Source: Aquilaria yunnanensis
Lineage: Eukaryota; Streptophyta; Magnoliopsida; Malvales; Thymelaeaceae
Direction: 5' to 3'
NCBI GenBank assembly: GCA_039654915.1
Contig: CM077594.1
Coordinates: 108,142,893-108,206,892, forward strand
Length of the DNA: 64,000 nt
Shown: positions 1 to 11,145 of the stretch, one piece after another
Position numbering within the stretch: position 1 is the stretch's first letter
Layout of the letters: every line of letters starts with the position of its first letter
Notes under the pieces: model-generated
Database searches by the model: none
Told to the model about the DNA's origin: nothing
The model's input: the letters and a program-made list of their open reading frames with translations, nothing else
Made by a program: the position numbers and the translations under genes

Positions 1-851
1 CAACTGGAAGAATGGAAGATATTCTTTATGGCATTATTTTGATCTAAAAGAATCAGTGCTTCATGTATTGGCTAAAGCTTAATGGGTGTTGCCTAAGGTC
101 TAAGGGTCTAGCACACCTCACCCTTGACCTGCTGATAAGAAGGGAAAAAAAAGAGGAACCCCTCATCTTGACCATGCAATATGTACTCGAAAAAGGGTCA
201 GTAGGAGAATGAACTTTAATCCAAATGCTCCAAGTGACATGTCAAACATATAATGTTATTGCAAAAGGATAAATTTAACTCAAGAATCAAGGCAGATTTA
301 AAATTAGAACCATGGGGAAAGCCAATTAAAATTAATAGTCAGCTTTTCCCACAGAAAGGCTTCAATGACATCAGACTTCAGGTGATGGTTTATTAATTAA
401 TGAAGTTCTTACAACTTGTGAACATCAGGTTGATGCAAAGTGGAATTTTTTTCTCCTAGTAAGCAGAAGCAAAATTAAGATACCAATATATCAATAGACC
501 TTCACCTGCAAAATCACAACATTATTTTACATAAGCAAAAACAGAACATTAGGGGAAATATTGCATTTTGCAGTGTGTGTGTGTGTGAAAAGAAAAATAT
601 GTTTAAATTCCAGGAGAGTGGTGAAATAGATTTCAAGCTTACTGATTAAAGAACAGAAAAATGACCCTTTGAAAATCAGCGCAAACAATCACAACCAAAT
701 ATTACAGTGATATTGTGATCTGTTGAGCACATATAGTCTTGTAGTATATAGTCAAGGGTCTTTTTACCATCTCTTTGTCAGTGCACATTTATTCTTTCAG
801 ATTCCCAGATGCATCTAACAGAATGATGCAGTAAACATTGTTAATATCTTT
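1..851. other. 3' flank of the methyltransferase gene, no gene seen
   Basis: AT-rich sequence downstream of the minus-strand gene that ends at 852. It holds a short TG microsatellite near 573-587 and no coding pattern I can support. Part of it may be 3' UTR. Confidence 0.5.
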
Positions 852-3800
852 CTAGTTTCTCTTCTTCTGAGCCCATTTGGGTCCATAGATTGCCAGATGT
901 GTCCGACCAAAACGCCGATCTGTTATCTGCATTGGCAACAAAAATTTAGAGAAAAGGACACTATACCGATATTCAAGTACTCATTTCTTTGGTACAATAC
1001 ATTATCCAATATTAGTCATGTAACCTGATAGCATGCAACCTCAATCTCCTAAGAAGTTCCGATAAATAAAGCCATCGTGCAAAATTGTTACCTACTTCAA
1101 CACATACACTTATGATGATGTCCTAGCTGGTGGAAACATATCATCTATGAATATTTGAACATAGAATCCATTTCAAAGACCTCAAAATGGTCATCAACTC
1201 ACCAGATAAAATGTTTAATGATACTTTTTATTGCGCAAATTCAGTTTACAGATTACTGTTAACCTGAGAAGTACCTTCACAAGACATCCACACGAATCAA
1301 GCATGTCCGCCCTCAAAGGGTATTCTACCACCTAGATCATAAAGCACGTCGATTGAGAAGGGATTTTCTTTTTTCTCCTTTCTAGCTGGGATTGAGATGT
1401 GGAAAGAAAGAAAACATATATATACTCATGCTTTAACATATAACCCACTCACAATGAATGAGTCTTCGCCAACGACAGTTGACTTTGAAATTTGACCCAT
1501 AAGGACGCCATAGTCTACTTCTGTATACGGGGGTGTAACGCTTATGTAATCAAATGGTCTACTTGCACCTACACAACAGAAAATAGTAGTTTGGACAAAT
1601 GAAACATATGCAATAAAGCAGAGGCTATGCTGTAGCATTCAGAATATTTGATCAACCAATCTCCAATTTTGTAGTCACTTTTACATGAAACTGACCATTT
1701 ATTTTTCTCAGTTAGTGATAAAGAGTTAGGCTTGAATTAACCAGGTTTTAGGCATTCTATGAACATACCACCTTTGCACATTTTATGTTTTTGCTCATCA
1801 GATACAAGGACCCTAAGAGATACAGAGGCCAACTTCATTGGTATTCACTTTTCTGATAGGCACAGGAATACCACTTTCCTTACTGTTACCACTGGAATTA
1901 CCAAAGTGTTCAAATAATTGCAAGATTCAGCAAATATCCAACATATTCTCAGAGTAAAGGACATCCTCTTACATGGCACAGATAGAGCACAAGGTTTTCC
2001 TATGTTACAATAGTACAAGTATTAATGTATAGTTCATCTCACAAATTACATCAGCAGGCTCAAAAGCCCCCATTTAACACTTTCTTCCTTCCCTTTGTGA
2101 AGGTTTGAATCACCTTTCCTCATCCAATATCCTGACTTTTTCAGTATGAATGACCACTGACCTTGAAATATGACAGAGTAGACATTTTGGATGAAGTTGG
2201 TTTACTGTCTTTGTTAGGTTGGGTACCATGCAAATAAGTCATTTCAACCGTTATTAGCTTCTAAAGTGTGATCAGACCAAATATATGTGAATTCAATTTT
2301 CTTGCGTCTAAAAGATGGTCCTCACTAATGCAATCAGTCATAGGGCAGCATATGGATCAGGATTCAGGAATGAGTTGAAAAAGTAAATAACTGCAACTGT
2401 TACTTTTCATTTATAATTACGAAAAGAAGAAAAGAGAATAATAAGAGAAAACAAACAACAACTGAACCTGCAAACTGATATGCTCGTTCTAGAAACTTTT
2501 CGACACGAACAGTATGTACCATTGAAACATCCAGAAACCCAGTCCACTGCAGATTTGGTTGCAGGACATTTGAAACAACCCAAGGATCCATTTCAACAAA
2601 ATGTGCCTGCACGTTGATTATATCACTTAGATGGACTAACAAGTGAACTTGTTAAGTACCTTGCTTCAGACATTGTTGAGCACAGAACATTAACTTTTGA
2701 CAAGTGCATGAAGGCCATGTGTTGGGGGCAAACCATATAAATAGCATTGTACCTCAGAACATCCTAGACTGATGGCCTCAATTCCAACAGATCCAGTACC
2801 ACTATACAGGTCTAGCCAGCGACCAGAGCGCAAAGAGGCAGGACAGCCACCAGCTGCCTAGAAAAAAAAAATCCAGAAATACAACCTTCAAGGGTAAGCA
2901 AAATTTTATGGTATCATATAGATGGCAAGATTGATATGTAAAATACAACTGCACCTGCAATATATCAAAGACTGCCCGCTTTACAACTTCCATCATTGGC
3001 CTTACATCCATGCCTTTTGGTGAAAGCAACTTCTTCCTTTTAGCCTTTCCTCCAATAACCTAGAAAGATGAACACTCTGGTTGAGAATGGTTTTACTTTA
3101 GAGGGGCAGCAGATCACAGGGACAACCACAAAGACGAGAGTGTGAAAGAATACACAATCACATGACACACTCCAAAACCTGTAATCAAGGGACCCCTTTG
3201 TGCATGAGATACCCACTTACACAAATTTACAAAGTATTAATTCGTGTGTAACTTTGTAACTTTTGGTATGCTAGCAGTAGAACTGTTTCAACCACCAGAT
3301 AAATACCCTAACCACAGAGATTGTGCTACAAAATTTGAAGTTGTGCAAACTTCTAACTTGAGCTTGGCCCTACCCATTGCATAAACATCCTTTCTTCAGA
3401 ATAGTGCCACAAATATCTGTCACAATCATCTTCTCAAGGGCAGGAAACAGCTGTGCTACTCTTGGATTCCATTGCCAAGTGACTTACTGCAGCAAGCCTG
3501 ATAAGTTACATGATTCCTAGCATGCAGCTGTGCCTACTGATTCCACAGGGTCAACCACCTAATAAAGCACTACGCCAAGCACCTTAAACAAATTTTTCCT
3601 TGGTTGCTATTTATGATGACTCATAGAGCAACTCTGACCAACTTCATACGGTGCGCAGAATACAATTGTTTACTTAGAAAGTGGGGGAAAAGAGGAACTA
3701 TGAAACAGAAAAAATCATGGTTTTCTCGAATTCCATATACGTCGAAAGTTATTAAAGCATTTTCCAGAATTTATTTGCCCTATGTAATTGGGGCTATGAT

Positions 3801-4702
3801 GAGACACTTGGAATGAACAGGAGAAATATATCTGCACTTTTTTTGTTCACCAACAAAGGCATATGGCTCATAACCTCATCATATCTGAAAGATTTAGGCT
3901 AAACCTAGACCTGTAACCATCTGCTGCAGAAAACCAGACAGTTGTGCTACTTCCTCAACAAATTCAACGAAGATACTGACATGTTTCATTCATCAAGGAA
4001 ACTAGAAAACCAACGCAGACGTTTTTATTGACAGCTCCTTTACTGTATGAAGTGCGCATAGGTTCACTTCGTATATTATTGTCATCATATGATTAACTCT
4101 ATCATGAAATGTGAACTAAAAAACAAGTGCAGCAAACCATACATGTAGTTGGTGCACTCACAAACCTGAAGCAACTTGTGAGTTGTCCTAGGGAGCTTAG
4201 CTACGTTTTCCTCATCCATCTCCTTCACTCCCTTCTGTACTTCCTTTCTCCTCTTGGTCTAATGAAAAGCAGTTGGTGTAGATAACAAACGTTTGCAAAA
4301 ATTAATGTCCAAGACTGAATGAGTCGAAATCTCATTTGCTCAGGGAAAAAGAACACACGAGAAACAACCTTGGGTACAGATAAGTAGTCATTTGGATCCA
4401 ATCCATAGCGCTCAAGCAATTGTTTTTTGCTTTCCGCCGCCAATACAGTACCCGGTTCTGCTAAATAGTAAGAAAGGTCAGGCCTTTGGTCAAAGACACC
4501 GAGAAGAAAGGAGATAGTGTAGAGGATTATAAAAAAGAGTATAGTAGCTGTAACTGTACGAGAAGGTAACCGTTGAGGAAGGTCTAGTGGTTGTGTATGT
4601 AGAGAAGTAGAAAAGATGAGAAATTCGAGATGAGGGAAAGAGGTCATTTGCATTGACGTCGAAGCGCAGGGGGGAGAGAGCCAGAGAGGAAGAGATCGCC
4701 AT
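852..4702 (-). CDS. RsmD-type SAM-dependent rRNA (guanine-N2) methyltransferase, organellar
   Basis: Eight exons with GT-AG borders can be traced: 4369-4702, 4166-4258, 2955-3059, 2753-2857, 2468-2606, 1453-1568, 1275-1331 and 852-926 (TAG at 852-854). All junctions from exon 2 on keep the frame. The product is about 300 residues. It shows the SAM-binding motif DLYSGTGSVGIE (exon 4), HFVEMDPW (exon 5) and the active-site ISVTPPY (exon 6; bacterial RsmD has DPPY). RsmD methylates N2 of one guanine in small-subunit rRNA. The Ser/Thr-rich N-terminus looks like a transit peptide, so plastid or mitochondrial rRNA is the inferred substrate. Exon 1 is odd: the frame from the ATG at 4702 meets a stop near 4490, while the conserved QLLERYGLDPNDYLS stretch lies in another frame. 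A T-rich intron of about 95 bases at roughly 4458-4554 (donor after 4555) would join them; otherwise it is a frameshift. The family call is firm, the exon-1 model is not. Confidence 0.85.
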
Positions 4703-4808
4703 TGATGGGTACCAAGAATTATCAGTACACTGCTAGTGCAATGCCACAGCGCCGCTGTGGATTATCGAACAGGAGCCAAGAGACCGAAGACAATCCAATC
4801 CTGTTCGG

Positions 4809-5782
4809 CGAGGGTAAGCATGGGTCGGGTTGGTTCGGTTTTATGATAGAACCGAATCAATTTGAAATAGCATCAGTTTCAAAAAAATTTTATCCAACTT
4901 GAGAACTGAAAATCGAACAGAATCAGAATCATGGTTCTGAGTTTCTCGGTTTTAGTTCTCGGACTTTTCAGTTTATACCATATACTTATAATAACACTAA
5001 AATTCAATAAATTTACATCTATAATCAGTTTTATGACATATTCAATATAATATACAATTAAATTAATATTTAAATATATGTAGTTAGATATATTCAAGAG
5101 AGTTTAAAATGTTTGTTTTTACAAAAATGGTTCAAAAGAGTTGCTTGTGGGGCATCTTTCATCTCAACTAATTTACTTTCTTCCAATAATTTCAATATTG
5201 GTATGACATTCAATATGAAAAACTGAGCCTTTAAGACCATCTTCTTCAGTATCAAAATCTAAAATATGTTGATAACAAAAAATTTTAATTTTGCATGACT
5301 CATAGATGAAAAAAATATCGTAATTGTATCGTACAGAGTAGTCTGAAATGAAAGATCGAAAGCAAAATGACCTAGGAGTGGTAGGTCTATGAAACAAAGT
5401 GATTTAAGTGAATATGGAAAAATTTCATAAATAATCCCACAACTTCTATACTGTTTCAATCTGAAACATCAATTTAAGAGTTTAATATAAAAACACAAAA
5501 TGACCATCATAATATTTCAAAGAAATATGTTTTGTGTGTGTGTGTGTGTGTGTGGATATATTAATAATACTATAATTTTTATTATATAATTATATATATA
5601 TATATCATGTGCGGTTCCACCTTGGGTTGGTTCCATATGGAACCAGAACCAACCCAAAAATTGTCGGTTCTCCTATGTGAAACAAACCCGCGAACCATGA
5701 TCAATTTTTATCTAACCCAACCCAACCCAATGGGGATGGTCCGAGTTGGGTTCCAGGTTTACCCAACTCATACTCACCCCTA
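4809..5782. mobile_element. hAT-like non-autonomous element upstream of the methyltransferase gene
   Basis: The left end (AGGGTAAGCATGGGTCGGGT, 4811-4830) and the reverse complement of the right end (AGGGGTGAGTATGAGTTGGG, ending at 5781) match as terminal inverted repeats of the plant hAT type TAGGGGTGAGCATGGGT. Imperfect 8-bp duplications flank it (CTGTTCGG at 4801, CTGTCCAG at 5783; 6 of 8 equal). The interior is AT-rich, encodes nothing, and carries a TG microsatellite (about 5527-5553) and a TA run. It begins about 100 bp upstream of the start codon of the neighbouring gene, so it sits in the promoter or 5' UTR. Confidence 0.65.
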
Positions 5783-6242
5783 CTGTCCAGGGGATAATGC
5801 GGAGCTTTTCCGGTTTTCCCAAATTGCTCTATGCGTACAACTGTACAAGCTAAAATTTAAAATTAGCACTTGAACTTTAAAAAGGTATGATCTTTTAGTC
5901 CTCAAATTAAGCTCGGTTTTGATCACTCGTTGATAGTTTTTCCGCTACTAGTGTTAATTCAAATGTTTAATCTTCAGAAGGTGTGCTTATATCTTATTTA
6001 TAAAAATAGGCAGTTTTCTGCCTTTGTGATTTGTAGGCATTACATTTACATTACATCCCTTACTTCTATCGGTGATCCAGTGAAAATGTAGAATGAGAAT
6101 TTGGAGAAAAAATAATAATAAACAAAGCGGAGAGATACGAATCTTTGACAACACATCGACGGCGAAATGATTGTTCTCCTTTTTTGGTCAGCTATCAAGC
6201 TAATTTTTTTTTTTCACTTATATGTATTTAAAGGAATTCATG
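5783..6242. other. Intergenic, nothing recognised
   Basis: AT-rich spacer between two hAT-like elements; no coding or RNA pattern seen. Confidence 0.5.
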
Positions 6243-6863
6243 TAAGGATGTTAACGGATATCCCACTAGATCCTATCCGATGGATTGGATTTTTTTTTGT
6301 ACTCGATGTATTTGAGTAGGATGTAGGTTTAAGTCAACCCACCTCATATCCTACTCATATATGTACTAAGGGCAATATAATAACTTATAAAAACAACTTA
6401 ATTGACTTGCTATTTGTAATCACAGTTAGGTATCATTGTAATACTAAGACAAGACAAGATAGCTTCGGTGAAACTTTGAGGAATTTTTCCACCATTTTTT
6501 TTCATAAGGTGTACTCTTGTACTATTGTTAAGCATGTATTTATTTCACTAATTTGATTTGAAAAAATTCTTTATAATTGATCTATGGCTTAATCGATTTT
6601 TGTTTTAATTATTAATATTATTTTTTTTACAAGATCAATTTTAATAATAGTTATAGCATTATTATTTTTAATTATTAAAGTATATAGTGAGTAGGTAGAT
6701 TTTACTCAATTCTACCCTCCTTAAAATGGATATAATATGAATATTAAAATTATAAAATCAATGGATGGTGAATAAGATATTAATTGAGTATCAAATATGA
6801 TGGATAAGATACAAGTTTACCACTATCCTTCCCACATCCTATCTATTGTCATCCCTAAGTCCA
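6243..6863. mobile_element. Degenerate hAT-type MITE
   Basis: The left end AAGGATGTTAACGGATAT pairs with the reverse complement of the right end, TTAGGGATGACAATAGAT, giving short diverged terminal inverted repeats of the plant hAT type. Flanks ATTCATGT and GTCCATGT agree at 6 of 8 bases, as an aged 8-bp target duplication would. The interior is about 0.6 kb, AT-rich and non-coding. Confidence 0.5.
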
Positions 6864-8270
6864 TGTCATTGTCTTCTCTTGCCTCCCCTCTCGTTTTTTT
6901 CTGCTGTTTTTATATTTTCCTTGCACTTGTATTTTTTCTTATAAAACTAAGAAGAAAATGTATAAAAAAATTAAAAAACTAAAAAAAACACAAGGAATAA
7001 AATTGAAACAAAAAAAGAGACAAAAGTTAAATACAAAAATAAGATAAAAAGTGGGGAAAAAATTGGAAAAGAGGAAAGAGGGAAAAGTGACAAAAGCTGG
7101 AATAAGATAATAAAAAAAAGTCAAACTGAGAAAAAAGATATAAAATGAAAAAATGATAATAAAAAAATACACTAAATGAAAAATTAAAAAATCGTAAAAA
7201 AAAAAAAAAGCAAAGAAAAAAACTAGGAGGATCTCGCAAACCCGCCCCCCCCCCCCCCCCCCCCCCCAGTTTCGAAAACCAACTCTCCTACAAAGTTGGC
7301 ATCTACAATTGTTGGCACCTAGCCCGGGCCGACCTTTCAAAGCCGACAGAGCTTTCTTTCATTATTTGGTCCATCACTGACCGTCAGGTGTCATCTGTTG
7401 GTGGAGAGGTGCAATGGGCTAAAGCCTAAAGGTCCGAGGTCCTCCCTCCAGCTACCATCTCTAAGACTAGTTTGATCTAGTCCCCAACACACTGATTTTT
7501 CATTTTTAGTTAGTCTGTTCTAGGTACCAATGGATTTTCACCTCATAGCCTCAAATTAAAGATTTCCCAGAAGTTATTAGTCCTATTATTTTTACCATTT
7601 TTACCGCTGGCCAGCTCCTTACAATACGTGGATTGATGGGGCTGTTTGTTGTTGTCACTTGTTCTTGTCCTATTATATTTACCATTTTTCTCCGTTGGTG
7701 GATTCTTTTTCTAAATCTTGCTGGAAATGTTATATCCGTTGATCATGGATAAATTTCCAATTTGGGTTTGGTTAATTAGCAACATAGCGATTGAAACGTG
7801 CTTACTACTTACTAGTATTCAAAAAGGAAAAAATAAATAAATAAATAAACCCAAACACCGCTCTAGTTTTTCATGTTTTTTTTCTCCCAGCAGAGAAACC
7901 ACTTGATAATTTAATCTGTACAAGGACAATCTAAAAGTTAACTACGCAAACAACTAGTAGGATTAATGTTTAAGAGACGGCCTAATTATAGATTAACAGC
8001 CCTAATCATCATTTACGGGGTCATAATGAATCATGCAAATAATTGAACATCAATGATCGGATAAATTAAAAAATTAGTACTTGGCTGCTTGAGCAATTGG
8101 AATGAGGCTATCCTCGTTGAAGAAAAGTTGATTAGAAATGAGATTTTGTGTAGATCAATCTTTCGCATTACAGAACAATCCATCAATCGTTGACCACAAA
8201 TGGATCAAACAAAGAAATACTTACGGACAATTCGAACTCCACAAATTAATTACTCCAATACATATAGATC
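6864..8270. other. Intergenic low-complexity region
   Basis: Poly-purine A-rich sequence (about 6945-7225) runs into a C homopolymer. From 7270 to 8270 there is ordinary AT-rich sequence. The open frames on the minus strand of the A-rich part are low-complexity Phe-rich translations, not genes. Confidence 0.5.
7245..7267. repeat. C homopolymer run (23 C)
   Basis: An uninterrupted run of about 23 cytosines directly after a long A-rich stretch. The run length is prone to sequencing error. Confidence 0.8.
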
Positions 8271-8576
8271 TTATGAACACCCCAAACATCGCCCAAAAAT
8301 GGCCGAAATTCCACCTTTATTTTGCGCCTTATTCTCCCGCGAAGCCTTGCCGCTTCGTCTCGATGACGGCCACGATGAATTCCCTACCATTCCTATCCTC
8401 GGGGAACATTCTTCCGGCGCCTTCTTCATAAGGTCCTGTGGCAGGTTCTGTTTCTCTCTCGCCGGCACCAAAGTCGGCCGGCCAGTCTCAGGATCGATGT
8501 GGACGTCGTCCCATATCCGCCCCGACGATCCCTGACGCCGGAAAGAAACGGACGATCTCTGCAACATTGTCGCCAT
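8271..8576 (-). CDS. Small MAPK-kinase-substrate-like protein (At1g80180/MASS family type)
   Basis: A single-exon frame of 101 residues. The N-terminus LQRSSVSFRRQGSSGRIWDD matches the conserved start of a small plant family that includes Arabidopsis At1g80180, annotated as a MAPK kinase substrate. The tail AIFGRCLGCS, with its Cys pair, is like the Cys-containing C-terminus of that family. The middle is basic and Pro/Ser-rich with no domain. The region is much GC-richer than its surroundings, as real exons here are. A plus-strand frame of similar length overlaps it and is judged a shadow. Function in this plant is inferred only from the N-terminal motif, which I recall rather than aligned. 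Confidence 0.7.
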   Translation of the reverse strand: MATMLQRSSVSFRRQGSSGRIWDDVHIDPETGRPTLVPAREKQNLPQDLMKKAPEECSPRIGMVGNSSWPSSRRSGKASRENKAQNKGGISAIFGRCLGCS

Positions 8577-9063
8577 TGATCCGATCGGACTTTCGTTTTC
8601 TCGCCTTGCGTCTGTTTTCCTCCAGTAGTTTCATGACGCTCTTCTATTTTTGTCTCTTTCAGAGTAACTAAAATAACGGATTCTGTTAGAGGGCTTTCCC
8701 GTCATTCTATTTTACATTGAAAGGTAGCAAATTAACTGGTTGATTGGTCACATTTGTTACTGAAATTTAGGACAGCTTACAAGAACTATTCAGTGGATTC
8801 ATAGCGATTTAATTCAAAGTAGTGTCAGACTTTTGCGGACTTTGGTTGATTGGTTAGTTGAAAAATCAACAATTTGTTAATAATTACTAGAACAGCCAAA
8901 GTGTGTTGTTAGATAAGTTTTACTTTCTGGGAGCGAGATGTAAAGATAATTCTAATTTCTACGGTTCACCACTCGGGTATGGTAGGAGGAACATGTGGCA
9001 GTTCCAGAACTTGATTTGCAACATTTAAAGCCAAATAGATAGTGCTGCCGAACACAAACTAAT
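8577..9063. other. Intergenic between the small gene and the MYB gene
   Basis: Holds the upstream region of the minus-strand gene at 8271-8576 and the 3' flank of the MYB gene. No further gene seen. Confidence 0.5.
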
Positions 9064-10272
9064 TTAATCAAAGCAAGAATCTAGCAGCGGAGGGAACTGC
9101 GAACGCATTTCACCATCCTTGTCCAGGATGGAATCAATGAACGAAGTCCCAGGAGACGACAAAGCACCAGCTCCTGTGACCGTGGCCTGCCCTGCTTCAG
9201 GAGCTAAGGAGTCGCACCCTTCCACGTTTCCAGATCTCCTGGGGTTATTTCCATTTGCCCCGGTTAGGCTACTGTCTGAGGATGACATTGCGGACAAATC
9301 TTGGCCTTCTTCTTGGTCACAGTGGAGAAACTGACTCCAACAGAAGGAAGAATTTGATGGAGGTTTAGCCGGAAATGACTGCCAAGAGGAGGGCTGGGGC
9401 GAGCTCAAGTGCCTGAGAGGAGTTGAGGATGATGACGATGAGCAGGAGTAGATAACTTGTGCCTGAAAACCCTCTTGGCCAGTGACTTGGAACTGAGGCG
9501 AAGACTCCAACACAAGGGAGTGATCAAATGGTAAGTGGCACTCTGCTTTGTTGTTTATTGGCACTGCAGTTGATGCCAGCTGAGATGATGTATCGTTGAG
9601 GTCTTTGCTCAAGAACTCAAAAGGGTCTCGAGAATCAGGGAGGCCAGTGCTGATGTTTCCATAATCCCAAAGGACTTGAGAGATTGGTCTATGTGTTACG
9701 GGATCAATTCCCATCTTCTGAAGCTTCTTTCTCAGCCTGGTGTTCCAGCAGTTTTTCACATCGTTATCTGTTCTCCCGGGAAGATGTTTTGCAATTAAAG
9801 ACCACCTGCATAACACAGTAAGGGCTGAGATTAACTTCGACAAGAAATGGAGCAGCAGCAGCAACCATATACAGATTTGATGAAGCAGCAGCAACTATAT
9901 ACAGATGTGATGAAGCTGCAGGAGCTAGCTCACCTGCTACCAACGAGTTTGTGGAGACAAATAATGAGCTCTTCCTCATGAGCGGTGAAGCTGTCATGCT
10001 TGAGATCAGGCCTCAAGTAATTGGTCCAGCGAAGCCGACAGCTTTTTCCACATCTGTTGAGTCCTGTACAAGAATTTGTATGCATTTTTCACGGGGAAGC
10101 AATAAAGAAAGGGAGGGGGGAACAAATATGAAAATGTACCGGCTTTCTTTGGAACTTCTGTCCAGTTGCCTATACCATGGTTGGAGACATAAGCGAGAAT
10201 CCTTGCATCTTCTTCTGCAGACCAAAGACCTCTTTTCACGTTGGATTTGTCACAACAAGGAGGCCTTCCCAT
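9064..10272 (-). CDS. TDF1: R2R3-MYB transcription factor, MYB35/TDF1-like
   Basis: Three exons: 10140-10272 (133 nt), 9934-10063 (130 nt) and 9064-9805. The first two have the canonical lengths and phases of plant R2R3-MYB genes. The protein starts [21 protein letters not shown]2 holds the spaced Trp residues and R3 reads [14 protein letters not shown] then [20 protein letters not shown]. Straight after R3 comes [16 protein letters not shown]. The KHDSF start of R3 is what points to MYB35/TDF1 rather than other MYBs. In Arabidopsis and rice that protein controls tapetum development and pollen fertility, and in asparagus a TDF1 gene is male-specific and linked to sex determination. The C-terminal half is Ser-rich without a known domain. 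[10 protein letters not shown] replaces the usual NHWNTKLKKK. The start is fixed by the motif. TDF1 orthology is likely but not proven without a tree. Confidence 0.87.
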
Positions 10273-10328
10273 GGAGTGAAAGTGGTGCAGAGATGAGAGA
10301 AAGGGAGATGTAATAATGGTATGAAAAA

Positions 10329-10337
10329 TTATATAAT
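10329..10337 (-). promoter_or_regulatory. TATA box of the MYB gene
   Basis: ATTATATAA on the minus strand, about 57-65 bases upstream of the ATG at 10272. This spacing implies a short 5' UTR. Confidence 0.5.
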
Positions 10338-11145
10338 GCTGATGCAATTGTGAAGCTCTCTAAGAATATTCCAGTGAATAAAATTGAACATCGAGCTTGC
10401 AAAGAGGCAAGAAAAGCATGCACGGGGGAAATAGCTACAATTCCCAGCAAATGTTGCATGAATATTTTCATCCTGATCATAAACAAACGATTTTACATGA
10501 CATTTAAATTAATTCATGCTCTCTCACTCACATCACATTCTCTCTCTCATGCAAGCTAGCAGATATGTAAAACCTTCGCCTTCATTTCCAGAGCCAAGGC
10601 AGTTCCATTTTGGGCTACTCACATTTTCTATTTCTAGTTCCTTGTTATGCTTGCGAAAAAAGTTGTCGAGTTCTTACTTCTATTCTGTAAACTCAATGCA
10701 TACTTGACAGGCTTCATCCTTCAACAGGCTCACTTTACGATTAATGAAAGCTTGGACTTACATCTCAAGCCATCCGAAGCAAGCATGATTTTTTCACGTC
10801 CAGGAAAATCACAAACCACTGTATAGTTTGCTTCCTTTGTCAGAATTGAAGACAAATATTGCTAGCGCTCGGCTTATGCAGGTCTTCCCTAGGATTGTTG
10901 CTTTGGTTGATCAACTCGCACCATACAGATTAACATTAACATAGAAGAACAGAGGTAGATAACCGAAATGTTTGCATTTAATTCATTGATTTTGAGCATT
11001 TCCAGTATGGACGTGTAAATAACCAACTAAAACATCCGAAAATGATGCATTCTCATTTTCAGTATATACAATGTTAGATGGTTAACCCTACAATGTTAGA
11101 TGGTTAACTCTCCGCAAAGAACCAGAAACAACAAAATGTTTCTCA
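10338..11145. other. Intergenic, upstream region of the MYB gene
   Basis: About 0.8 kb between the MYB TATA box and the 3' end of the prolyl hydroxylase gene. It contains CT-rich tracts near 10515-10555 and no gene. Confidence 0.5.

Noticed and set aside
6939..7340. 133-residue minus-strand frame
   Set aside because: Phe/Leu-rich translation of poly-purine sequence and the C homopolymer; no coding composition.
8138..8535. Plus-strand frames of 97 and 111 residues
   Set aside because: Antisense shadows of the small minus-strand gene at 8271-8576, whose N-terminus matches a known family.
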